Virus record (IMG/VR): IMGVR_UViG_3300033153_010441
Coordinates: 1-60,818 of that record
Reading direction: 5' to 3' (one strand)
Length of the DNA: 60,818 bases
Origin: a virus
Shown here: positions 9,380 to 19,015 of the stretch, piece by piece
Numbering within the stretch: position 1 is the first letter of the stretch
How the letters are laid out: every line of letters begins with the position of its first letter
The notes under the pieces: model-generated
What the model was told of the DNA's origin: nothing
The model's input: only the letters and a program-made list of their open reading frames with translations
Database searches by the model: none
Program-made: the position numbers and the translations under genes

Positions 9380-10387
9380 CTATTTAATTTTTTCGAAAAT
9401 TTTCATGAAAACGTGGGGTTTACTCATCAATGAAGCATACCCTGCTTTAATCAGGGCGTGCATTGCGTGTTTACGCTTTTCTGGATCAATATTTTTGTCC
9501 GTTGTAACCTTAATTAACCCAACAATCGCCTCTCGGCGTTCCGGGTCCGAGGCAACATCAGCTAATTTACGTGCTGTATCGGGTGATAGCTTTATATCGG
9601 CATACTCTTCATCAAGCATATCTTGGATATTTTTGCCAAGAGTTTCCAGATCTTTCCGGCGGCGCTTATCATTATCGTTTTTATCACCTACAGTAGCCCG
9701 TGTACGGGCTGCTTTTTCCGTTGCTGAGGCAGACCGTTCAGTACGCCAGTTAGCTTGCTGTTGCTTATACTTCTCCAGTTTTTCCTGTCTGGATAATTTC
9801 TCTGATTCAGGAACAGTTAGACCAAGTTCAGCTTCCCTCTGTTTAGCCTGAGTGTCTATCTCTTTTTCTTGCTTAAGTTTCTCAAGATTCTTGTTGAGCA
9901 TCCAATCATAAAGAAACTGCTTGCCAAATAAATCACCATCATTGGTGAGATTCGCCGCCCATTCCTTCATTGCTTCTTGACTACCAAAAGTTAATACCGG
10001 AGTATCGCTGGTAATCTTGTAAGATCCATCTTTATTATATTCTGCCGGGAAGAATTGAACTACTTTAGGATCAGTCTCCGTTCCGATAACTGGAGCAACA
10101 GCCTGCTTGTTGATATAATATTGATTGTGCGCTTCGGCGACGGATTGGGGTGAATAATTACCCGCCATTAAAGTCCGTTTTATATTATGTAATGTTGCTA
10201 CTGCCTTCTTAGCAGCAAGATCAAGATCTTGCATTTCCATTTCGTTTTTTTCTTTTTTGGCTTCCCATTCTCCCAGGGACATTCCAAGCGCTTTTTCTTT
10301 TTTACGTTTTTTCTCTTCTTCCTCGGAGCGTTCCCTCATATTGGAGCCAATCATATAGCCCCTATATATACTGTCACTGATACCCAT
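9380..10387 (-). CDS. Probable internal virion protein, coiled-coil, 335 aa
   Basis: I do not recognise a named family. The N-terminal ~60 residues are a run of Glu/Lys/Arg and the middle is predicted coiled coil, with long charged helices rich in Gln, Lys and Glu. There is no signal peptide or membrane span. It sits between a Gly-rich internal protein and the giant polyvalent protein, the place where podoviruses carry their ejection proteins. The start has a good GGAGG-type site just upstream (AGGAGG, spacing about 5). Confidence 0.6.
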   Translation of the reverse strand: MGISDSIYRGYMIGSNMRERSEEEEKKRKKEKALGMSLGEWEAKKEKNEMEMQDLDLAAKKAVATLHNIKRTLMAGNYSPQSVAEAHNQYYINKQAVAPVIGTETDPKVVQFFPAEYNKDGSYKITSDTPVLTFGSQEAMKEWAANLTNDGDLFGKQFLYDWMLNKNLEKLKQEKEIDTQAKQREAELGLTVPESEKLSRQEKLEKYKQQQANWRTERSASATEKAARTRATVGDKNDNDKRRRKDLETLGKNIQDMLDEEYADIKLSPDTARKLADVASDPERREAIVGLIKVTTDKNIDPEKRKHAMHALIKAGYASLMSKPHVFMKIFEKIK

Positions 10388-10398
10388 CGAGAACCTCC

Positions 10399-11229
10399 TT
10401 ACAGGTATTTACCAAGAATAATACCACCAGCAGTGCCAAACAAGTCGCCAAAAAGGCCACCACCACCACTGGTGGTGGTGTGGGTTGTCTGACTCATTGG
10501 TCTGCTTGCCAATATGCCATAGGTACTACCGGCTCCAGCCATACCAGCCATGGCCTTCCCGGACATATCCGGGGTGGCGAACTGCTGGGTGTTATTACCT
10601 TGTGTTGACGCAATACCCGGCAAACCTGTTGCTCGGCCACGCATGGTCATACCAGCCCCCAACCGTGAAAATTCAGTATCTTCGGCGCTTTTTTTGGCTT
10701 GCCATGCGGCGCTCGCAGCAGCCCTGGCCTTGTCAACACCACTTTGTTTCAACATCGCAGCAAGACGCGGATCATTAGTATCCATCCCCATTCGAGCCGC
10801 CTCGCGGAGTGAGGCGGCCTCCTGGTTCTCCATGTCACGCATCACACCGGCCCGTGCCTCGCGCATTAAGCCACCCTCGTCAATATCCTTGGTGACTTCC
10901 TGATAAAATTTTTCGGCCACCGGGGTGGACATTTCTAATTCTTTCAATTGCTGGGAACGAAGAGCGTCCTTGACCGCCCTGTTCATTTCCAGGTCACGAA
11001 CTTGCTCTTCAAGCGTCGCCCTGGATGCGTCAGTAATATAAGGCAATAACTCCTTATTGGCCGTAGCAGCGGCAATTTCGTAATCCTGAAAGTATTGTTT
11101 ATAAGTTTTCCAAAGATCCTCACTCATGCTCTGCTGCCGTTCGGCAATGGCAGCCATGCGTTTATTATAGGCAGGATCGTAATTGTAGGTTGTGGTCGAA
11201 CTACTACTTCCTCCTTTTCCACCGCCCAT
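10399..11229 (-). CDS. Probable internal virion/injection protein, Gly-rich ends, 276 aa
   Basis: The first ~20 residues are Gly/Ser/Thr-rich. Residues about 20-180 are helical and charged. The C-terminal ~90 residues are rich in Gly, Ala, Met and Thr with small hydrophobic runs. This make-up is common in proteins ejected from P22- and T7-like heads, and the gene lies in that cluster. The start overlaps the stop of the GNAT-like gene by one base, suggesting coupled translation. The exact role is not determined. Confidence 0.6.
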   Translation of the reverse strand: MGGGKGGSSSSTTTYNYDPAYNKRMAAIAERQQSMSEDLWKTYKQYFQDYEIAAATANKELLPYITDASRATLEEQVRDLEMNRAVKDALRSQQLKELEMSTPVAEKFYQEVTKDIDEGGLMREARAGVMRDMENQEAASLREAARMGMDTNDPRLAAMLKQSGVDKARAAASAAWQAKKSAEDTEFSRLGAGMTMRGRATGLPGIASTQGNNTQQFATPDMSGKAMAGMAGAGSTYGILASRPMSQTTHTTTSGGGGLFGDLFGTAGGIILGKYL

Positions 11230-11789
11230 TATTCTTTCCTTTCACAATATGTCACGACAGCATCCACTGAGTGACCCAGCTTAAAATTGAAACAAGCTTT
11301 GGGAATAGTACCAATAGCTGTCATTCCAATTTTTTGAATCCATCCAACCGCCGCCGGGTTTGTTGTTGGTGTCAACCCATAAATCACATCCAACAGTGGT
11401 CTACGATACTGATCCTTAATATTAAGCAAATACTTAAGGCAATCAGCACCCATAGGAACAAGGTATGGTTGTTTGTGGTGTTTCCTAAAAATAGAAAAAT
11501 TACCTTGCGCCCGGCGGTCAGCGTAATCAGTAAGCCACATATACCCCGCCGGTTCCCTATTCCAAAACAGAAGATACAGGAGAATATTAGGGTCTTTAAA
11601 CATCCTCACAAACGAGTCTGCCAAAAATACAGATGGATCTTGGTTATAAAAAACCTGCTCTAAAAAACCATCTTCTTTGGTCTGATGATATAATTGAGCA
11701 AGATTGGAGTCTGTAAACGTCGGAATACCATCATACGTTGTATATGGTACAATTAAAAGCGGGTTATTGTTCTGCTCTGTATTCATCAC
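11229..11789 (-). CDS. GNAT-like acyltransferase-fold phage protein, 186 aa
   Basis: The length and the pattern of short strands with a central FWNREPAGYMWLTDY segment fit the GNAT-like fold found in virion assembly genes such as P22 gp14-type proteins. The C-terminal half has a region typical of the acetyl-CoA fold (about 135-170). Whether it binds CoA is not shown. It lies between tail and internal virion genes and overlaps the upstream gene by 26 bases, so it belongs to the late operon. A structural chaperone role is as likely as catalysis. Confidence 0.5.
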   Translation of the reverse strand: MMNTEQNNNPLLIVPYTTYDGIPTFTDSNLAQLYHQTKEDGFLEQVFYNQDPSVFLADSFVRMFKDPNILLYLLFWNREPAGYMWLTDYADRRAQGNFSIFRKHHKQPYLVPMGADCLKYLLNIKDQYRRPLLDVIYGLTPTTNPAAVGWIQKIGMTAIGTIPKACFNFKLGHSVDAVVTYCERKE

Positions 11790-12093
11790 CTACCTCTATG
11801 GTTTTAGGAAAGAGTCTTTTCACGGCCATACAATCATCAAAATACTTTTGCAGTTGTGCCTGTCCCTCGGCTTTGATTGTCGGATCTGCTTGTGCAATCT
11901 TGACCTGTGCATCCAAATACTCGGTTGCCGGAGGATACATGGCTTGTCTCAAGAGCCTGTAGTTGCGGACAGCCCATTGGATCGGGTTATCAATCCGTTT
12001 AACAGTATTGAGATAATCTTGAATGGCGCTGCGAATATCACCTAACTTATTGGCTGATTGCGCCGCTTTTCTCACATCATTCAGTGTTACCAT
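11764..12093 (-). CDS. Hypothetical late protein, 109 aa
   Basis: A small, mostly helical protein with mixed charge and no recognised domain. It lies 14 bases downstream of the large tail-fibre gene and overlaps the GNAT-like gene. The location suggests a virion assembly or chaperone role, but nothing in the sequence proves it. Confidence 0.55.
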   Translation of the reverse strand: MVTLNDVRKAAQSANKLGDIRSAIQDYLNTVKRIDNPIQWAVRNYRLLRQAMYPPATEYLDAQVKIAQADPTIKAEGQAQLQKYFDDCMAVKRLFPKTIEVGDEYRAEQ

Positions 12094-12107
12094 TTGTTGT
12101 CGCCCCC

Positions 12108-15100
12108 CTATCCAATAGCCATATACGATACAGTCCCGCTCAATAGTATGCCTGCCTCAGTCAGAATTAAATCGTAGGTGGCGCCGCCAGCGCCCATTGC
12201 ATAATAATATTTATCAAACACATCATAATCTGGAAGCTGATCTATAAACCAGGATGGCCCCCAATCTTCAACCGTCTTTTGCAAATAATTGCCATCCATA
12301 TACATTGCCAATCGTATCGCCGTAATGTCTGCATCCTGGACAGGCGTGACACAACTGAATGTATAATGATAAGGCCCTGGTATTGGAAGGGTTGGCGTAA
12401 AACACTCAGAAGCCCCGTTGACCCAAGCGCCATTCACATATAATTGCAGATACATCCAAAATTTGTAAGCACGATGAAGATAATTGTTGTCATTGAACGA
12501 CGCCTCGTCATGCCAGTATTGGCACGCAAAAAACCCTCCATTGCGATAGCGTACCTGACGCACGCCGGAGAGGCCAATATTGAGCGTGGGACTATAAACG
12601 TACTGGTCAATCGGCATCGAGTGCAGCATGCCAGAAAAGTCAAACATTGGGGAGGCATCAATATTGGTTTGCTCACCCGCCCCAAGGCTGAGATACGCTC
12701 GCGGCGTGACCTTCCATTTATACGGCTGGGTCACTGGATCAACTTGTTCCACAATCGGCTCGCCCATAACAATATACTGGGTTTGAGTCGGATAGTTCGC
12801 ATCGTAGCTTGGCAGTTCGCTGGGCGATAAAATGACCTTTGGCTTCTGGCGAAAATATCCAGGTATTTCTGTAGTTACACCATTTTCAACCGTCCCTATT
12901 TGAACATTGGACAGCAGGGCATAGTCCTGGTGAGTTTGGAACTGAGCATCATAAATAACCTTCTTAATTTCACCAGAGTCCATGAGCACATAATCATTGC
13001 CCGCCATGCCCCCATCAGGCGCAACAATGATGCGACCACCTGTGTCCGTGTCGGTTGAGTCGAGAACAACGTTGTAATCACCAACAATGATCGCGCCGCC
13101 TTCCTCGATTCGAAGTAGCGATTTTGGGTTGATCATGGCACCGTCAATGGATGATTTGAAAGCACCACCAAATGGTGAAGGATCAGCTGCAACGCCAATA
13201 GTAGGCTCCAGCATAATTCCATCAATCCACATATCAACGCCGGAGCCACCATCATTATCAACGCGAATCAAGACCTTAGTTGATGAATCAGCAGAAAGGT
13301 CCAGCAGGCCGCTAACTCGCTGCCAAGTATTAGCACTTGGACTGGTCGTAAAATTCTTACCATAAAACGTGCCGCCATTCTTCTCTGTTTTCAAGTACAA
13401 CTGCCCAGGCTGGGAGGCCGCTGAACAACGCACATACAGAGACAAAATCCATTTTTCATTTGGCGGGATAGAAATATTGTATCCGGTTGACGAAGTGCCA
13501 AGATAACAATAACAATTATCATCTGTTGCAGACAGTTTCAGCGCATTGTCGTCAAAATACGCCACTGCAACGTCAAGCGTGGCGGTTCCCCTAACCACGG
13601 TGACATCTGGCAGGGTGTCGTAGGGCCACGTCGAATAGCGCACTGGGCAAAAATTAACACCAGTGCCGCCAACTTCAGTGGTGAAGTTGGCAATTTCCAC
13701 CCATTCGGTCCCATGCCACTGATACAACACAAGCGGAGTCGCATCAGTGTCTATCCACAAATCACCAGTTGTGTAGTTGCCACCGGTTGGCTCGTCCGCC
13801 TGACGGTAGATATTATTCTGTGTAGCATTATCTTCGGGCTTATTATCCCCTACAATATAATCCCAGATGGCTGTTTGACCAAGACCAGCACCATCTGAAA
13901 GCTGTGACGTATCCGTAAAATTATTTGAAATAACAGCCCAGTTGCTTCCCGTCCATCTCTTAACCAACTTTGTTGAATCGTTATACCAAAGATCGCCAAT
14001 TCCCTCAGCCGTTGGCGTACTTGTCCCAAAAAACGTCGTAACTTTACCATCCGCCGTGGCTTGTGCGGTAGAAGCAGCGACTAACGCCTCGGCAGCTTCT
14101 TGCTGGACATCAGTAATTGACTCATCTTGAATATCTATCCAAGATGTACCATCGTAACGATGTAGTTTATTACCATTATCTGTATCAATCCATAAATCGC
14201 CAACAGACATACCAGATGTTGGCGCAGACATTTGATAAAATGATTGAATTTTACCATCTGCTGTGTCTTGTGCATTGGCGGCAGCCGTAAGAGCAGCCTC
14301 TACGTCATCAGTTAATGTTTCTGCTAAAATACCATTTACAAACGTTCCAGGAGGCGCGCCAACCGTGGCGCCGTTCTCAATGCCAGCCAGCTTCGAGCCT
14401 TCGCTGCTGTTGATGCCACTCAAGCTTGTCGGCTTATCTATAATGTATGAATAGCCGAGCAGACCACCTCCAACACCCAGGTTGATTTGTCCCCCGGAAC
14501 CGATGTTAATTTGACCACCATAGCCAATATTTAGCTTGCCACCATTGGAGAGATTGATCGACGTGGTGGCATTGATCTTGTCGCCAGTAAGATCATTGGC
14601 TTTGATGTGCCGGGCGAGAATTGTTCCATCAACCACGAAGTTACCATCAACACCAACCGTGGCAACACCATCTACCTCCCCTTCGACCAGTATGCCAAGC
14701 TGTTCCCAATAAGTAGCATTACTGGGGTCAATGTTACTTTCTTCGAAATTACCACCAGGGGAATAGTTCTTGCGCCGATAACGACGTACTACATTATCAG
14801 CACCAGACCACCTGACAATATCTCCAGCTTCATAAGCTGTGTTACCATCATATAAGGGTGGGTTATCACCCATTAGTATTCCCATGACCCGGTCGATGGC
14901 AGCGCCCACCGTATCATTTCCCTCAATTAAAAAGCCACCGTGGATCACCGGATCAGGCACATAAGTTGAATAACTACCACCCCAAGTGATATTACGTATC
15001 CAATAATAATGATTTTGATAAAGTGTGTTAGGAGCATGGCGATACCGCTTGACGCCATATGCGACCGTTGCCACGAGTTGTGAGGTTGAAACATCATTAA

Positions 15101-15398
15101 TGTTATTATAAAAAACCTCAACACCAGACACACGATTAGATGAAATATTATCCCAAGTAAGAACATGCGACCAAGCATCTACTGTAATAGATAGATTAAA
15201 AGGTGGATCAATTGGATCTGTTGAGGTGTTACGATCTACATAACTCTTTACTGAAGATACCACAGGTGACAAGGTAGACACATGTGTAGATAAACTTGAT
15301 ATACGTGTTGACAAGGATAAAAGAGTATTTCTTATACCTTGTAAAAAATCTCGTAATGCTTGACTAATATCTGTCGGAACATTCGGTAGATTAGACAT
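12108..15398 (-). CDS. Large tail fibre / tip attachment protein, 1096 aa
   Basis: The N-terminal ~60 residues are a Ser/Thr/Leu-rich helical segment, followed by a fibronectin-like beta region (about 65-150). A central part (about 255-320) has repeated Gly-rich INLSNGG/INIGSGG strands like the central fibre of tail-tip J proteins. Three copies of a GDLWxD...YxWxGxxWV module follow at about 390-570, and the rest is beta-rich, probably receptor-binding. The start overlaps the stop of the nozzle gene by eight bases. Host recognition is the likely role; the receptor is unknown. Confidence 0.75.
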   Translation of the reverse strand: MSNLPNVPTDISQALRDFLQGIRNTLLSLSTRISSLSTHVSTLSPVVSSVKSYVDRNTSTDPIDPPFNLSITVDAWSHVLTWDNISSNRVSGVEVFYNNINDVSTSQLVATVAYGVKRYRHAPNTLYQNHYYWIRNITWGGSYSTYVPDPVIHGGFLIEGNDTVGAAIDRVMGILMGDNPPLYDGNTAYEAGDIVRWSGADNVVRRYRRKNYSPGGNFEESNIDPSNATYWEQLGILVEGEVDGVATVGVDGNFVVDGTILARHIKANDLTGDKINATTSINLSNGGKLNIGYGGQINIGSGGQINLGVGGGLLGYSYIIDKPTSLSGINSSEGSKLAGIENGATVGAPPGTFVNGILAETLTDDVEAALTAAANAQDTADGKIQSFYQMSAPTSGMSVGDLWIDTDNGNKLHRYDGTSWIDIQDESITDVQQEAAEALVAASTAQATADGKVTTFFGTSTPTAEGIGDLWYNDSTKLVKRWTGSNWAVISNNFTDTSQLSDGAGLGQTAIWDYIVGDNKPEDNATQNNIYRQADEPTGGNYTTGDLWIDTDATPLVLYQWHGTEWVEIANFTTEVGGTGVNFCPVRYSTWPYDTLPDVTVVRGTATLDVAVAYFDDNALKLSATDDNCYCYLGTSSTGYNISIPPNEKWILSLYVRCSAASQPGQLYLKTEKNGGTFYGKNFTTSPSANTWQRVSGLLDLSADSSTKVLIRVDNDGGSGVDMWIDGIMLEPTIGVAADPSPFGGAFKSSIDGAMINPKSLLRIEEGGAIIVGDYNVVLDSTDTDTGGRIIVAPDGGMAGNDYVLMDSGEIKKVIYDAQFQTHQDYALLSNVQIGTVENGVTTEIPGYFRQKPKVILSPSELPSYDANYPTQTQYIVMGEPIVEQVDPVTQPYKWKVTPRAYLSLGAGEQTNIDASPMFDFSGMLHSMPIDQYVYSPTLNIGLSGVRQVRYRNGGFFACQYWHDEASFNDNNYLHRAYKFWMYLQLYVNGAWVNGASECFTPTLPIPGPYHYTFSCVTPVQDADITAIRLAMYMDGNYLQKTVEDWGPSWFIDQLPDYDVFDKYYYAMGAGGATYDLILTEAGILLSGTVSYMAIG

Positions 15399-17112
15399 TT
15401 AGCAACTCTCGCATACTATCAGATAAGGCAAATCGATAAATAGTAGCATTGCCTGTTAACTTAATGGTCATATCATGAAGACGAACACCCGATGGCAATC
15501 GGAAAGATCCACTTGTATTTCTCGTAATTGACCAAACAACATCACCACTACTTGTTAACAATGACATGGTGACACTTTTAGCATCATTATCAAAGTCACC
15601 AATGATTTTAGCGGAACTGAAATTTTTCGCCCCAGGCGGACGAAAAACTTTTTCCCAATGGTATGCAGCACCAGTTTCTGTCGTTGCCCATTTATAGATG
15701 CTGTTATCATCGGCAAGCAAATACACGGCAGAGGTAGCGTGGTCTATTGTTTTACCAAGATAAGTAACACCAACACCAACGTCCTCTGTGATTAAACCTA
15801 TAGAGGGATTGGTAAGACAAACACGAACACCAATCCCATTGGTGGTATTAATGGCGACATAATCGCCATCCCAATAAAATGCCAGAAAATTCTCCGGGCC
15901 AAGATCACGCCATTGTTCCGGGGTAATAAGTTCATCAGTAATGAGTTTACCAACACTACCATCTATAAAATAAAGTCCCTCTTTGCAGGGATAGACTATT
16001 CCATTGGCAATCTCCACAACACCATCACTACTGATGCAGGCCCTGTTTTCTGACCAACGGGTCTTTGTCATTTGAGTGGGGTCGTTGCCGTAAAGGATAT
16101 ACGGGGTACCCTCAGTTAAAACTATAAGAGCAGACTTGTAGACACCAAGTGCAACAATATCATGATCCACGTCATACTGGTTAACAAGTGGAAAAGCATA
16201 CGGAATATTCAGCTCGGACAAATACACCCGGTTGCCAACAAATCCAGCAAGTACACCATTTTCAAGCTGAACCAAACCAGCCAGATCGTCAGGTGGCTGA
16301 AGATAACTACCGGTCGAAAGCATCGAACCAATATCTTCGCTAACCCCGGTGGGAGCGACCCCGTCATTAGCATCAAAAATATAAGGGGTACCTCCGGTAA
16401 TCTCGGTCACATCCACGTCCCACACAGGATTAGATGACAAATCTACTGAACGAACCTTAATGTGATAATACTCTGATTGACCATCATCACCAGTAACCAA
16501 ACGGTAGATACGATATGAAACAATACTGTTGCCACTTGTCCCTGGATCAGGAATACTAAAACCTGAAAGACGAACATACTGGCCATCTAAAAGAGTAACC
16601 AGGGGAGATGCCTCATTGGGGGCACTTTCAAACCCCTCTTCCGTAACTACCGTGTATACATAACTGGTGGTTTGATCAATTTCCGTGGTACCAGGATCTG
16701 CTGGTAGTTGCTCAATAGTCAGACCGGTGGTGGGTGGAACAACCCCCAAACGCCTGCCCACAGGGGTGTTGGCCGGAGCAGCTTCATTTACTCCACAGAA
16801 GCTTGGTCTGGTAAACTTGGGATAACCATCGCCTGTATAAAACACCATGGTATCAGTGCTGGCCACTTGCCCACGAATTGCTTTAACAGCAGTCTCCCAA
16901 GCAAACCATCGGTTGTCCAGTTTGTAAATAGATACCGGGTTAACTAATCCAGCATCAACTATATGGCTTTGTGCCGGGCGCAACGCAGGTGCCAAAACAC
17001 CACCATGCAACAAACAGTTCTCTGCATATGTTGCATATTGGGGTGACAAAAGATATGGAGACATCTTGGGAATTGTGCCAGCTAATCCTTGCAGACAACC
17101 TATTCCAGCCAT
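15391..17112 (-). CDS. Probable tail nozzle / stabilisation protein, 573 aa
   Basis: The protein is almost entirely beta strand with many Gly/Asp turns, consistent with a propeller-like tail protein such as P22 gp10-type hub or nozzle proteins. It follows two adaptor-like genes and precedes a tail-fibre gene, the usual podovirus order. There is no signal peptide or catalytic motif. The start overlaps the upstream adaptor gene by 13 bases. Family assignment rests on size, composition and gene order. Confidence 0.6.
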   Translation of the reverse strand: MAGIGCLQGLAGTIPKMSPYLLSPQYATYAENCLLHGGVLAPALRPAQSHIVDAGLVNPVSIYKLDNRWFAWETAVKAIRGQVASTDTMVFYTGDGYPKFTRPSFCGVNEAAPANTPVGRRLGVVPPTTGLTIEQLPADPGTTEIDQTTSYVYTVVTEEGFESAPNEASPLVTLLDGQYVRLSGFSIPDPGTSGNSIVSYRIYRLVTGDDGQSEYYHIKVRSVDLSSNPVWDVDVTEITGGTPYIFDANDGVAPTGVSEDIGSMLSTGSYLQPPDDLAGLVQLENGVLAGFVGNRVYLSELNIPYAFPLVNQYDVDHDIVALGVYKSALIVLTEGTPYILYGNDPTQMTKTRWSENRACISSDGVVEIANGIVYPCKEGLYFIDGSVGKLITDELITPEQWRDLGPENFLAFYWDGDYVAINTTNGIGVRVCLTNPSIGLITEDVGVGVTYLGKTIDHATSAVYLLADDNSIYKWATTETGAAYHWEKVFRPPGAKNFSSAKIIGDFDNDAKSVTMSLLTSSGDVVWSITRNTSGSFRLPSGVRLHDMTIKLTGNATIYRFALSDSMRELLNV

Positions 17113-17756
17113 TTAACATAACTCCTTGAGTTTACTGCAAGATCTTTAGAGGTTTTATCCTTTTGGCGTGCAATCCTGGCACGGGTAATACCACGTCGGT
17201 ATTGCTGACGATGCCAAGGAATCCTGGAAACATCAGACCATGGTTGCTGAGGCATAGCATAAAGTTGCTCTTTGGCCTTTTCCTGAATTACGTCAGACCA
17301 CACTGAGTAAAGTACATCATCTACCTCAGTTACTCCTTGAGCAAATGACACAGCAATTTTCAATTCCACTTCATTAGCAAATGACACTGGATAAAAAACT
17401 AACATAGAGTCTTGCTTATGATAGAAAATTTTCCCATATGAATTGATGTAATCTGAGACTTGTGTTGAATCACGTTCTTCAACATCATATGGAATACCAT
17501 TGATTCGTAAACTTTTAATACCTAAAAAAACATATGTGCTTTGAAGTAGACTATTAATTGATATGGTCAGGGAAGACATTTCGTCGGTATCAATATCTAT
17601 AGCAGGGTCTACTTCAACAACCAGCATTTTTTCTAAGAACCAGGAATCCTGACAAAATTGACGAATTGAATTAATCACTACTTGCTCCAGCAACGGATCT
17701 GGACAACCATAAAATTCAGTTCGGAGCAAATCTAAAAAATTTGAAATAGGTGTCAT
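17100..17756 (-). CDS. Probable head-tail adaptor protein 2, 218 aa
   Basis: Helical N-terminus, central beta region and a C-terminal helix rich in Arg/Lys/Gln, as in podoviral adaptor (gp4/gp11-like) proteins. It starts four bases before the end of the preceding adaptor-like gene, so the two are translationally coupled. Function is inferred from position between capsid and nozzle genes. Confidence 0.6.
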   Translation of the reverse strand: MTPISNFLDLLRTEFYGCPDPLLEQVVINSIRQFCQDSWFLEKMLVVEVDPAIDIDTDEMSSLTISINSLLQSTYVFLGIKSLRINGIPYDVEERDSTQVSDYINSYGKIFYHKQDSMLVFYPVSFANEVELKIAVSFAQGVTEVDDVLYSVWSDVIQEKAKEQLYAMPQQPWSDVSRIPWHRQQYRRGITRARIARQKDKTSKDLAVNSRSYVKWLE

Positions 17757-18481
17757 GTTAACGCATCCATACGTTGTTTACCGACAGTTGGAGTATTCTG
17801 ACGTTGCACCAAATCAAAGCGACCTATTGATTCAACAAACTTATTCCAGAAAGCAAGGCTTCGTTCAGCCCCATCAACTTCATCTGTGTCAAGCATGTAG
17901 GCGCGATATAAAAGGAAATATAGCAAAGCATCTGCATACTCGTCATCAAGTGAAATATAACTATCAGCAGCGTATACAGAACAGTTGGCTGGTAACAGGG
18001 AAAAGAACGCACTTACATAGCCTTGCGACGTTTCCGGCTGGGGCGGGTAAACAAAAAAACCACGCTTAATATCTGGACTGATCATGTAATGCAGCACGGT
18101 TGCATCCGCAGTAGCTGAAGGCCAGTCAGGATTAGTTGTATCAAAAACCGTCTTTTGTACTGGAGTTATAATACGACCTGGGGACTGCCCGTCGGTCCCC
18201 ATATTGCAATGCATTTGAATTAAAGATAAAGCACGAGGAATTACTTTATCCGTTAGTTTATCAATAAAAACATCAGAGCCATCAGGTAACTGCTGAAACG
18301 CCCCGGCAGTAAGCTGATAAACAACGCGCCGGGCATTCGCGCCGGGGACCAGCTTAACGAGGACAACCTGCCCCGCGTTAAGATCGCGGAGCAGGTCATC
18401 AGAAGGCCAGCGACGGGTTGAGCCTGTGTCGTTAAGAATTTTGGACGCATCGTCAATTATATCTTTAGTTGACACAGCCAT
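17753..18481 (-). CDS. Probable phage adaptor protein (DUF6682-like), 242 aa
   Basis: The N-terminal pattern (IIDDASKILND then WPSDDLLRDLN) is typical of phage adaptor proteins of the DUF6682 type that dock on the portal. A LDDEYADALLYFLLYRAY segment near residue 185 matches their conserved helix. It is followed immediately by a second adaptor-like gene with a 4-bp overlap. Recognised by motif pattern only. Confidence 0.65.
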   Translation of the reverse strand: MAVSTKDIIDDASKILNDTGSTRRWPSDDLLRDLNAGQVVLVKLVPGANARRVVYQLTAGAFQQLPDGSDVFIDKLTDKVIPRALSLIQMHCNMGTDGQSPGRIITPVQKTVFDTTNPDWPSATADATVLHYMISPDIKRGFFVYPPQPETSQGYVSAFFSLLPANCSVYAADSYISLDDEYADALLYFLLYRAYMLDTDEVDGAERSLAFWNKFVESIGRFDLVQRQNTPTVGKQRMDALT

Positions 18482-18487
18482 AATTAA

Positions 18488-18955
18488 TTAAAACCTTCCA
18501 CGAGAAACAATCTCGTAAGAATAAGTGGGAACAGGTACACGCTTCCAAAGAATACGCCCATCAGGCGCTGTTTCCATACGGGGTTTAAAGGTAACCGCAT
18601 CACGAATAACATTCATGTATTCAGCCGGAATACGAACCAATTGTTCACGAGGTGCATAGATAACATTTCCGTTCAATCCCAGCGTCACATAACGAGTTTG
18701 TCCTTCCTGGGCGTGAAATACAATATCCACATATTCCTTGCCTTTCAGATGAGAAGGAACTTTTGACTCCGGCTCTGCAGCTTTTTCAGCCGGGTCAATT
18801 AAACCATTATTTGCTTCTTGCATTGCAATAAGGTTTGCAATCGCTTCCTTACGGTTCATATTGTCAGGGTCATACTGGACATTATTAATGTCACACAAAT
18901 TCATCAGGTCAGCCGCATTCAGTTTCCATAGATCCGACTTGGTATAAGTAATCAA
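18488..18955 (-). CDS. Hypothetical late protein with SAP/HeH-like N-terminus, 155 aa
   Basis: Residues about 5-45 (DLWKLNAADLMNLCDINNV) resemble a small SAP/HeH helix-extension-helix domain as in phage proteins next to capsid genes. The rest is a compact beta-rich region ending in basic residues. It is the first gene after the capsid terminator and sits just before the adaptors, so a head-completion role is plausible. Confidence 0.55.
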   Translation of the reverse strand: MITYTKSDLWKLNAADLMNLCDINNVQYDPDNMNRKEAIANLIAMQEANNGLIDPAEKAAEPESKVPSHLKGKEYVDIVFHAQEGQTRYVTLGLNGNVIYAPREQLVRIPAEYMNVIRDAVTFKPRMETAPDGRILWKRVPVPTYSYEIVSRGRF

Positions 18956-18978
18956 ATTTACCTCTTAGTAAGATAAAA

Positions 18979-19008
18979 CGGGGGTAAGCCGAAAGCGGCT
19001 TACCCCCG
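18979..19008 (-). terminator. Strong terminator/attenuator after the capsid gene
   Basis: A perfect 13-bp stem (18979-18991 with 18996-19008) and a four-base loop lie seven bases after the capsid stop, followed in the leftward direction by TTTTATC. The short T-run suggests partial termination, which would set capsid mRNA above the downstream tail genes. Confidence 0.8.
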
Positions 19009-19015
19009 GCTTTGG

